Below are positions 53,840 through 64,000 of a stretch of 64,000 nucleotides of DNA, piece by piece. The notes beneath the pieces were generated by a model. That model ran no database searches. It was not told where the DNA came from and was given only the letters and a program-made list of their open reading frames with translations. Source of the stretch: Neocallimastix lanati (nom. inval.) (Eukaryota; Neocallimastigomycota; Neocallimastigomycetes; Neocallimastigales; Neocallimastigaceae). Location: positions 353,501 through 417,500 of the forward strand of contig JACVTC010000103.1 of the NCBI GenBank assembly GCA_016946835.1, given 5' to 3'. The translations under genes were made by a program, and so were the position numbers. The number at the start of each line of letters is the position of its first letter. Within the stretch, counting starts at the first letter, position 1.

Positions 53840-55790
53840 TGACATTTAAGACCCGTTAACATTTTTTGTTAATATGTCGACTAACATATTTTCGGTACTA
53901 ATATATTTTAAAGTTATTATTTTATTTTTAATATTTTCTTAATTAAAATAAAATTTTATGTTTATATGTTTTAATTTGGAATTTAATTGTCCATTTTTAA
54001 TTGTTGTTTTGCTGGCTAGATTATCGGTGTAAATAGTAATTGATTTATTGAAATTAAATATATCAAATAAATGTTTCTTATCCAAAACACCTTTTTTTTT
54101 ATTTTGTTGTTCCTATATATTTTCCATTGTGGAGGTGGCAACTACTGTTTGTTTTCTTGATGTCCAGCAGATAGGATTTTTTCCCATAAGAATAATATGT
54201 CCAGAAGTGGATTTTTTATCTTATGAATCTCCTCCTATGTCAGAATCCATAAAAGCAATAAATTGCTCTGTTCCTGTGTATGTAATTATGTAATTTTGTA
54301 ATTTTTAGTAGAATTTAATATATTTAAAAATATTAATAGCCTTGTTCTAATCGGAAACTGTTGGATTTTCAGCATTCCTTCCTGTTTTATTTACAACAAA
54401 AGATATATCCGGTTGAGTACATTTTGATAAGTAAATCAAAGAACCTAAAAAACTTTTATAAATGGTTTTGTCAAATGAGTTGTGGTTTTCATTAATATTA
54501 TCTTCGGTGCACGTAGTTTTTGCTTTATTTGTATTGCTAACTCTAAATTTGGATAAAATATTATCTAGATAATTAGTTTGAGATATAGAATAATTAAGAT
54601 TATTTTTTACCATTTTAATTTAATATGTTTACACTTAGAAATTTTAAATTTATTCCCGATAGTATTAATATTTTATATTTCTTTTGATTCACCTGTAATG
54701 ATCATATCTTCTACATTGATCCTAATGATACAACTAATTTTTCCATGTTGAAGCTTTTTAAAAATGCACGGTTCAGATGTCAATTGTTGGAAATCAAACT
54801 TTCTAAAGAAAAGAGTGATAGTTTCATTCCACTTTCTTCCGCTCTGTCTTAATCCGTAAAGAACCCTATTTAATTTCCAAACCTTTTTTTCTATAATTTT
54901 TATCTCCTTGAGGGATTGTTACAAAAATATTTTTGTCAAACTTTGCGTTCAGATAAGCAGCTTTAATATATAATTGGAATACCCCCATCGAAATTTAGCA
55001 GCCAATGTAATGATGAGCTTTAGAGTGTCAATACTAAATGTTGGAGAAAAAGTTAATCTGTAGTCGATACCTCTAATCTGGCTAAAACCTTTAATGATTA
55101 GTCGTGTTTTAAATTTTTAAATATTGTTATTACTGTCCCGTTTGATATTAAAAACCTATTTTGTCTTAATAGGTTTCTTTTCTTCTGGTAATACTTTAAC
55201 AAAAGACATAATGGTATTTTCATATAAGTTTTTGAGTTCATCATTGATAGCAGATAACCATTTTGTTTTATATTTACTAGTTACAGCTTCATTAAAGATA
55301 GAGGAACGTCTAAATTTATGTTTGAAATTTCACCATAAGAATCTGCTAAATTCTAGTGCTTTCCTCTGTTGCTTTCAAAATTAATACCTGGCCCTTTAAT
55401 AGGAAGATTAATACAGTACCTCGTTTTCCATATGTCTTTTATTTGTTGTAATAATTTCTTCATTATTATTGTTGGATGTCATTATATTGTTATTGTTACT
55501 TGGTTCATCATTTATTAAGTTTGATTCAATTTCTTAGTATTATCTATATCATTGGAGAATAGTTTAATAGTTAGTGAGTATAAATTGTCAGTGAGTTTAT
55601 TATTATTTAGAACAAGCTGTGTTGATTGATCTTCGTCAAAAGCTGCTTCACGTACAAGGTATATCTTGAGATTTTTATAATCCATAATTATATAGCAATG
55701 TGTCCTGAAGTCGAATTCTAAGAATACCCCTCTATTGCTGTCAGCTTCAAATTTTCCTTTATCTTGGTCAAAGACAATAAAATATAATAA
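53840..55790 (-). pseudogene. Copia pol remnant (integrase end, RT, RNase H)
   Basis: Minus-strand pieces in order: integrase tail, ADSNRGVFLEFD and LVREAAFDED (55750-55630); RT start, KTKWLSAINDELKNLYENT and LPEEKK (55290-55185); LYGLRQSGRKW (about 54850); CIIRINVEDMII where the catalytic Y-V-D-D has become N-V-E-D (about 54715); YKSFLGSLIYLSKCTQPDIS (about 54460-54400); RNase H, KKSTSGHIILMGKNPICWTS (about 54215-54155) and VVATSTMENI; end, TENMLVDILTKN (about 53895-53860). Stops and frame changes separate them and the active site is mutated, so it is dead. Confidence 0.85.
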
Positions 55791-55850
55791 TAAAAATATA
55801 ATAATAAAAATATAATAATAAAAATATAAAAAATAAAAATATAATAATAA
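55780..55850. repeat. AATAAAAATAT minisatellite
   Basis: Four to five copies of an 11-13 bp unit AATAATAAAAATAT at the broken edge of the copia integrase fragment; probably arose at the deletion joint. Confidence 0.75.
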
Positions 55851-56094
55851 TTTTAAGTTATGCAATATATATATAAACTTTATTTATTATCCATTAAGGT
55901 TAATTTTATCAATTGATAGTTCACAACAATTTGGAAAATTACATTTCTTTTATAGTATTTGGGGCTTGATAATAATACAATGAAAATATTTACATGTACA
56001 CAATAATTTAATACAAATAACAAGAATTAATATTATAATGAATTTCAAAATAAAAATTTAATAATTTCAAAATAGATTTCGTTATATTTTAACA

Positions 56095-57888
56095 ATAATA
56101 ATATAATAAATATAAATAGTTAATATTTAACAAAATAATATTGCTTTATTATTTTATAAATAAATTTTGAATTTGAATTTTATTTTATTTTTTTTTTTTT
56201 ATTATTATTTTTATTTTATTTTTTTTTTATTATTTTAATTATTATATATATATATATTATATTTAATTATATTTTTATTTTTATTTTATTTTTTTTTTAT
56301 TTAATTTTTTTTCATTTCTTGTTATTTTATATTTTATTTTATATATATATATATATATATTTAAATGTATATTTTATTTATATTTAAACTTTTTGTGAAC
56401 CATATATATTTTGTATTTAATTATAAGAACCTTTTTACAATAAAAAATAAAATATATATGGTTCACATAACTATAAAGCATAAATTCCTGACTCTTATCA
56501 AATTAGGAATTTCATTGACTCCGAAAAACTGAAGAAAAAGTTTTTGGCTGACCTTAAAGATGAAATTCTAGGTTCTGTTTCTTATGAAGTTAATAAAAAT
56601 GAGTGTACAAATAGAAATTAACTGGAATACACTGAATAATAATAAAAATGAATTAGTTTATATTATTTACTAATAGATTTAAATAGATAGAATAATATTA
56701 TTAATTATAAATGTAATTCAATTTTTATATTCCAAGTTCACAATTTATGAGACATATAAGTGATATTTGATATTTACAAATTGAGATGACATAATATCAC
56801 CATTTAAGAGAAAGGTTTCCATTATATAAACTATATATATAAACATATATTATAAGAGATATCTAAGATATCTCTTATAATATTAATGGTATAACATTAT
56901 TAAATACATAATTTTTAAGGGGGGATTATTAAAATACAGATAAATTTAAGAAATTATTTTAACAATAATTAATTGAATTAAAGAATGGATATAATATAAA
57001 GATTATTTTATTCATAAAAAATTAAAGATTTTCAAAAATATATTATTAAATATTAATAATGATTTATTAGTTTTATATAAATATGATATATTTTAAAAAT
57101 ATATACATATTAAATATAACATAACAAAAAAAAAAAAAAAAAAAAAAAATAAATATGAAAAGTCTTCTAAATAATTTTATAATATATTTAAGCTTTTATA
57201 ATATATTTAAAATGAAAAATTAAACTTAATTTAAACTTATTTGATATAACACTTTAAAATTAGTATTAAAAAAAAATAATTAATTTTTAAATGAAATGCT
57301 TTGTAATGTTTCCAATATTTTATACATTTTAACTAAATAATTAAATAAATGCAGAATTTATGACATTTTTTTTTAAAAAAAAAATAAACTTTGTTAAATT
57401 ACTTATAAATATTATATATCAATCAAAATATAATATCTATCCAAAACATATAAAAGATATTAATGGAATTATTAATGTTTTTGTTTATATACATATAAAT
57501 AAAGCTTATTATTATAAAATTTAATAAAAAAATTTAAAAAATAGTAAACTTTATAATTCTTAAATGTATATCAATATTAAACCTTATAATTCTTAAAAGT
57601 ATATCATTGTTAAACTCTATAATTCTTAGATGTATATAATTGTTAAACTTATATATATACTTATTTATTTTCATCTATTTATTAAATTGATTAGTTAAAG
57701 GAAACAACAATTTAAAGTTTTTAATATTAAAAATTAGAAAAAAAAAAAAAAAAAGATCAATTATTGATTCTTGCTTTTATTAAATACAATGCAATGATAT
57801 ATAAATATATATTTATATATCGATTTAAATTAAAGATAATTGAATTTTTTTTTTAATTTCTAGAAAAAAGGAAAAATAAAAATAATAA

Positions 57889-57919
<31 letters not shown>
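56095..57919. other. Spacer with two perfect inverted repeats and a coding-like scrap
   Basis: An 18-bp perfect inverted repeat GTGAACCATATATATTTT (56395-56412) pairs with 56449-56466 around a 36-base loop. A 33-bp palindrome has 16-bp arms ATTATAAGAGATATCT (56849-56864) and 56866-56881. At 56509-56623 a plus-strand frame reads FIDSEKLKKKFLADLKDEIL and on to a stop, composition normal, family unknown. AAGGGGGGATT at 56918-56928 resembles a polypurine tract but no LTR follows that I can recognise. The rest is A+T, including repeated TTAAACTYTATAATTCTTA units at 57540-57650. Confidence 0.5.
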
Positions 57920-60900
57920 ATGTTTAACAAACATTTTAATAATATATTTTTTTTAATATTAATAATATATTTTAACTATTATATCTACAAAATAAAATGT
58001 GATAATTTCCAGAATTCAATATTCTCACTGGAATATCAAAATAAATCTGGAGAAAAAGGAAGAATTCAATTGCATTATAATTATGAAGCTATGACTTTCT
58101 ATGATTTAAACGATATAATTTATTCATTGTAAAGAAATAACTTTTAATATTATATAATTATAAATAATTAAATATTATTAATAAATAATATATATGTGAA
58201 ATATAGAACGAATATTATATCTTTTACAATTTGCAATGATGAAGATATAAATAAAAGTGATGATGAAAAGGATACTGTATTATTATGGTGCACTTCTGAC
58301 GAAAATAATAATATTTATTATGGAGTGTATTTAGAAGCATTTCCAATTTGGTATAATGAACAAAAAAGAAAAGGTCATAGTTTTTGTATGCAGATTGATG
58401 GAGTGGGATGGTACATGGTCTTATTATTTTTAGTGAAAATTAGTAACTTAGATTTTATAATATAAATACTAATATAAATATATATATAAAAGGATAAGAA
58501 ATGTAGTGGATAAAATATGTGTAGATGATAAACCATGTCCAGATTTAATTATGCTGGGCTCAACACAGGTATTATATATAGATTATGAAAAAAAAAATTG
58601 AAATTTTTTATAATAAATATCAATTTAATTTTTGTTAATTTTAATCTATATTTATTACAAAATAAAATAATATATATATATATATATATATTATAAATAT
58701 TTAAAAAAAAAGTTTATAAATAGATACGAAAATGGTGATATTATTTCTCTTAATAATTATTTTAGACGACGTCGTAGGAAATACGGAAATAATATTGTAG
58801 AGAAAATACGAAAATATTATTATTATGATTGTATGCTAGAAATTTATATAATTTTTTAATTATTCATATCATGAACTAATTTAAATATATATAATAATTA
58901 AGATTTATACGATAATAATTGGATGGGTATTCCATTAATACTGGATTCACGATGTTTTTCTTTTAATATTCGAACATTTGATAATTGTATTCAACAGGGA
59001 TTTGATTTACATTATCCACCTGTAAATATATTTTTTTTTTATTATAAATAAAATTTTAAATAATATGTTTTTGAATATTTTTCTATAGTGTTAATAAACA
59101 TATTATTTAATATTTATATTTTAATATAGCCTTATGATTCTTATTGGTAATTGTCATTATTACTTAAAAAAATATATTTTTTTTGTTAAACTTTGTATAT
59201 TTTAAAAATAAATGAAAACTTAATATAATATTGTGTATATAATATATCATAAGGGGATCAAATTATAAAGAAAAAGTAATAAAAGCTTTTACCATTATAT
59301 TAAATATATATATATATTTAAAACTAAAAAAAAAAAAAAAAAAAAATTAATTAATTTGTTTAATTAATTTAGTGGACTTGGGAAAAAGTTTTTGAATATG
59401 CAGAAACAATTACAAAATGTACAAAAAAACCAGGATTTAATTTATTTAATGTAAATTTAGAAGGTATATTTAAAAACGAAAACTAATTAAAACAAAAGAA
59501 GAAAAAAATTATTTTTTTATATTATAATTATTATTATATTTTTTCATTTAAAATAGTATGTTAAGTTTAATAATTTTTTTTTTTTTTATATAATATTTTT
59601 TTTTATTTAAATATATATATATTAATAAATAAAATTTATATATTTTGATAATTGATACAACATTAATTTAAACAAATTTGCTAATAATATAATATATATG
59701 AATATACACATTAAATATATAAAGATATCAAATTTTTTGTTACTCTATGTCAAGCATTGAATATTCCATTTTTGATTGAAGACACCGAATTAGGAATAAA
59801 AAAGTGTGGATTTAGAGAAAAAGAATCTATAAATAAACTTTCAATTTTCAAAAAGTTATTAGAAAATCATTATGTAAATAAAAGTTATAAAAATATATAT
59901 ATTTAAATAGTAATATATTAAATAATATTATATAATAATAATAATAATAGTTATTATTAATATTTATAATAATATTTTATAATATAAATAATTTACATAA
60001 ATTTAAAAGATTAAAGAATGGATAAAATTAGATTCTATAAATCAATGGAAAAATCAAACTCAACAACAATCAAATAATAATTATCAATTTGAAATTGACT
60101 ATATTTCTGATTATAATTTTAATGGACTGACATATAATATGTTACCCTTTATGGTACCTATATATATATATATATTAATTTAATTATAATTTAATGACTT
60201 AATTCTTATGATTTTTATTTTATTTTTATTTTTATTTTTTTTTTAATATTTAAATAATTAATATATTAATTATTGAAAAGAGTGTCGAACTTTATAATGA
60301 TATAGTGTTTACAGTAAAACATTTAATATAAAATATATAAATAAATTACTATTTAAAAAGTATAAATATATAAAAAAAGATAAATATTTTTAAATTAATT
60401 CTTAAATAATACTATATATATAATTATTATAGTATGCTCCTGGGTCTTCTTTATGTATGAATATATAAAAATTAAAGACAATTTATATTTTTAAATATTA
60501 ACTTATATTTTTAATGACTTATTATAATCATTTTTTTTTTAATTTATTAATAGTTCTTGGGGGATCAGGTATTCATCATTCTAAGTATAAATTATGCGTT
60601 TTATATGAAATGTATATTAATGCATATATATTTATTTATTTCTGGTTTTTTAAAAGGACTGTCTATTACAAAACAATCAAAATTTATTGAACAAATTTAT
60701 GACTATCTTGACATTTTAATTGACGAAACCAATCCATTTATTGCTCATTTCAATACAATAATTACCGTAAATATGATTATAAATATTTAATTTGCAGTAT
60801 TGAACATAACATTTTTATTTTAAAAAATGAAATAAAACAAAATAAAATAAATAGTAAGAATATAAATATAAAGTACAAATAAAATAAAATAAAATAAAAT

Positions 60901-62190
60901 AAAATAAAATAAAATAAAATAAAATAAAATAAAATAAAATAAAATAAAATAAAATAAAATAAAATAAAATAAAATAAAATAAAATAAAATAAAATAAAAT
61001 AAAATAAAATAAAATAAAATAAAATAAAATAAAATAAAATAAAATAAAATAAAATAAAATAAAATAAAATAAAATAAAATAAAATAAAATAAAATAAAAT
61101 AAAATAAAATAAAATAAAATAAAATAAAATAAAATAAAATAAAATAAAATAAAATAAAATAAAATAAAATAAAATAAATATTGAATGTAATAATATAAAA
61201 GTACAAGTATATAAAATAAAATAAAATAAAATAAAATAAAATAAAATAAAATAAAATAAAATAAAATAAAATAAAATAAAATAAAATAAATAGTTGAAAT
61301 TAAAGTATAGATTGAATAAAATAAAGCATAACAAAATAATATAAAACGAAAGATAATTTTTATATATATAAATATATAATATACATAAATAAACAATAAT
61401 ATGTATAAAAATACATATTGACTTGATATATATTATTATTATTATTATTATTATTATTTTATTTTTCTTTTTTTAATCAGCCATATGAAAATATTCAAGG
61501 AAGTATGTAAGTATTTCTAAAATTATTAAAAAATAATAGTGATAATAATTCTATATTCTATATACTCTATATATATTTATACATTTTTTTTTTAATATGT
61601 AAACTATACTAATAATAAATTAACAATAAATTAATGATAATTATAATAATAATAATAATAATAATAATTATCATATATGTTATCATTAATATTCAATATT
61701 TTATTACTATTTCATTTGAAAAAAAAAAAATAAACAAAAAGATGTAATAATAGTAACATAAATCGAAAATCCAAAAAAGATAAATGTAAATTAATAATAA
61801 AAGAAGAAGGAGTTTTCCCATATTATTACAGTTATGATGGTAAATTAGATATCGTTTATATGCAGCATATAATGTCCAATAATGAAAACAAAATTACCAT
61901 AAGTAATAATAGTTACATCAATGGAAATAAAACGAATTATGATTCATTATTTGGGTTGACTAAATTTACATGCGATTCTCAAGCGAATTATGAAAAGAAT
62001 ACAATTACCTATTATAATTCATATGAGTTAGAATTTCCGATTAGTCACAATGAAACATTGATCTTAAAATCAATGAATGATTATTATAAGAATTATAAAC
62101 AATATGATGGAACTTGCTCAATTTTTGAAAATGATTTAAATTTAGCTAAACCTATTCAAGTATGAAATTTAATGAGATAAATCTTATTGA

Positions 62191-62223
<33 letters not shown>

Positions 62224-63062
62224 TATATATATATATTTTAGAAAACTATGAAATATTTAATATATGGATAAACCCAAAAGTAAAATAATAATAATAGTAA
62301 TAATTAACATGAATATTTTTATTTTATTTTATATATATATATATATATATTAATTTATTTATATATTTCTTCCAAAAAGTTTCCTTTTTCAACATTGTAA
62401 GTTTTTTTTTTTTTTTTAAATTTATATATATATATATATATATTTATTTATTTATTTATTTATTTTTTCATTTTTTCATTTTTATTTTATTTTTAACTTA
62501 TTTTTTTTTTAATTATAATATTTTTTCTTAAAATTTAAAAAATATTTTTTGTTAACAATATTTTTATGAATAACAAAAATTATTATTGTTAATTGATAAT
62601 AATAATAAAAATAATAAAAAGTTCTCAATTGTCCAAGTTAGAACAAAGTTCTGTGATAACTCGATTTTTCACACGACTCTATTATCATATTTATAAACCG
62701 AATCAAGAATCATTCGAAGATATAGTCCTTGAATTATGCGATTCAATAGATGAAATCCTGGTACCCGATTGCAATGAAATTCATAACATAAAGTTTGAAT
62801 TTTCCAAATGTAATGAAAAAGATCAAAAAATGAAAATAACCTATAAAAATTGTAATATAATAGACAACGAATTACCAAAAGATATTTCATGTGATTATAT
62901 ACCTTTAAGAAATGTTAAAGGATATATTACTTTTTTAATTATATCGATTGCATTATTTTTAGAATTTATCTTTTTAATAATATTAATAAAGTAAGTTTTA
63001 TATATATAACTATATATATATAATTATATTACAACGTATAAAATAATAATATTTTAATGATT

Positions 63063-63104
<42 letters not shown>

Positions 63105-64000
63105 GAATATAATTATTATTTTAAGATTTAGAAATAATCGTTATATAAAGATTGCTAGTTTTAATTTTTTATTATCTCTAATTATTACTAGTTCAATATT
63201 GGATTTTTCAATTTATTTTTGGATTGGAGTTAAAAACAAATATAAATGTATATTAAGAGTTTGCTTTATGATTATTGGAGTAAATTTTTTTTTTAAAAAA
63301 AAAAAAAGAAATCACAATACTATAAAATAATTAAATCATAATTTATAATATATATATATATATATATATATTTTAAAAAAAAAAAAAACAACTCGTAGTT
63401 ATTATTAAATAATAAGTAACTACTATGTGCTGATAATAATATTTAATTTTTTTTTTTTTTTTTTTTTAATATATATTTATTTATTTATTAAATTTAGGTA
63501 ACAACATTTATTTTTTGTTTTTCGATTAAATCTAAGTTATTAAATAATATATATTACAATAATTCTTTGATAAAATCAAATAATGTAAGTCGAATAGAGA
63601 TAATCTTCAATTCTTTGTTAACAATACAGATAATTTTATTAGCAATTTGGAGTTATACTAACGATGGTATGGGAAAAAAAATAAAAGCTATAAAAAGTGA
63701 TAATTTTTATGAATATCAAGAATGTTCCATTGGAAATAAAAAATTTCTTATAATCATGTTTTGTATTGATGCTGTTGTCCTATTTTTATCTATCGTTTCA
63801 GCATTTCAAGGAAGAAATAGTAAGTTCTATTTATTTATTTACAAAATTAAATATTATTAAAGTATAAAGTAAATATAATAAATTAATAATATATATATTA
63901 ATTATATATAATGATATTACTTTAAACTGCTTTATATACATATATATTTCATTATTCAATTAAAAAAAAAAATCATAAATATAAAAATATTATTATTTCT
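57920..64000 (+). CDS. Class C GPCR-like receptor with sugar-binding-protein-type ectodomain, multi-exon, 3' end outside window
   Basis: Signal peptide MFNKHFNNIFFLILIIYFNY, then a periplasmic-binding-like ectodomain (QIDGVGW, DLIMLGSTQ, ENGDIISLNNYF, DNNWMGIPLILDSR, WTWEKVFEYA, YAPGSS-LFLGGSG), then a 7TM_3 domain: TM1 (GYITFLIISIALFLEFIFLI), TM2/3 with the conserved Cys in KYKCIL, TM4, the loop Cys in YQECSIG, TM5. Proposed exons with GT-AG ends and consistent phases: 57920-58128, 58207-58410, 58493-58568, 58713-58830, 58903-59021, 59130-59146, 59254-59275, 59373-59463, 59725-59873, 60010-60153, 60281-60313, 60433-60454, 60554-60568, 60657-60766, 61481-61506, 61742-62159, 62242-62279, 62380-62396, 62622-62990, 63126-63279, 63498-63819. 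TM6-7 lie beyond the window. The frame does not carry over cleanly from the exon ending 62159 to that starting 62242 (one-base conflict). Such receptors are expanded in gut fungi; a role in sensing plant sugars is inference. Confidence 0.85.
60878..61290. repeat. (AAAAT)n pentanucleotide array in a receptor intron
   Basis: Two runs, 60878-61175 (about 60 copies) and 61209-61290 (about 16 copies), separated by a short unique piece. They occupy most of the 714-bp intron between the 14th and 15th proposed exons. The minus strand gives long spurious poly-FILFY ORFs. Confidence 0.97.

Larger units (their letters stand above)
53531..56094 (-). mobile_element. Degenerate Ty1/copia retrotransposon
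   Basis: Both ends carry the LTR start TGTTAAAATATAAC on the minus strand (from 56094 for the 5' LTR and from 53786 for the 3' LTR), followed by AAATYTATTTTGAAAT in each. Between them lies a broken copia pol in the order integrase-RT-RNase H, the Ty1/copia order. Gag, protease and most of integrase are deleted. LTR outer limits could not be fixed. Confidence 0.72.

Noticed and set aside
56918-56935. AAGGGGGGATT as a polypurine tract with an LTR after it
   Set aside because: No TG-starting LTR or duplicate sequence could be matched downstream.
60281-60790. A continuous 77-codon exon from 60557
   Set aside because: It starts at TTG and runs through intron-like sequence. Splitting it into 60554-60568 and 60657-60766 keeps phase and restores the LGGSG motif.
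60777-61396. Long minus-strand frames of repeated Phe-Ile-Leu-Phe-Tyr
   Set aside because: Pure translation of the (AAAAT)n array; all three frames are open because the unit lacks stops in that direction.

Overview
The window looks like genomic DNA from an anaerobic gut fungus (Neocallimastigomycota; the genus cannot be fixed by eye). The evidence is extreme A+T richness with long homopolymers and microsatellites between genes, a secreted protein ending in two fungal dockerin (CBM10-like) repeats, a class C GPCR-like receptor with a sugar-binding-protein-type ectodomain, two bacterial-type enzymes without visible introns, and a dense, partly very young retrotransposon load.

Layout. Positions 766-22977 are a nest of Ty3/gypsy-type LTR retrotransposons and LTR fragments piled up in front of a tRNA-Gln(CUG) gene (22994-23064). 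Element 1 (2068-9728, minus) and element 2 (15422-22186, minus) are complete, with nearly identical or identical LTRs, gag, pol, tRNA-type primer sites and canonical -1 frameshift signals between gag and pol. Element 3 (10801-14412, plus) is a rearranged, 5'-truncated copy of a third family with TGTAAG...TTACA termini. A solo LTR of that third family ends 16 bp before the tRNA gene, where Ty3-type integrases strike.

Positions 27408-28214 hold the dockerin protein. Positions 29060-34470 are a full-length APE-type LINE with a 13-bp target duplication, broken by one frameshift. A nearly identical 3' copy with its own 13-bp duplication follows at 34676-35451. From 36.5 kb on, ordinary host genes are sparse: a small single-pass membrane protein (36587-36922), a maltose/galactoside-type O-acetyltransferase (40677-41273), an alpha/beta hydrolase with a cysteine nucleophile (48672-49616) and a 21-exon receptor gene (57920 to past the window end). 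Between them lie remnants not visible as long ORFs: MULE/FLYWCH transposases (38.4-39.2 and 51.4-52.1 kb), a chromodomain fragment (43.3 kb), a LINE reverse-transcriptase fragment (43.7-44.1 kb), leucine-rich-repeat segments (45.9-47.2 kb), a tRNA-Leu-derived fragment (47.6 kb), a dead Ty1/copia element (53.5-56.1 kb) and several poly(A)-tailed short retroposon-like pieces.

Functionally, the only genes with a visible link to plant-fibre life are the dockerin protein, which could dock to the fungal cellulosome, and the receptor, whose ectodomain resembles carbohydrate-binding proteins. No operon-like or pathway cluster is visible. The most informative structures are the two matching frameshift signals with a covarying stem pair, the repeated use of one CAGCT target beside the tRNA gene, and the receptor gene with 15-26 nt microexons.
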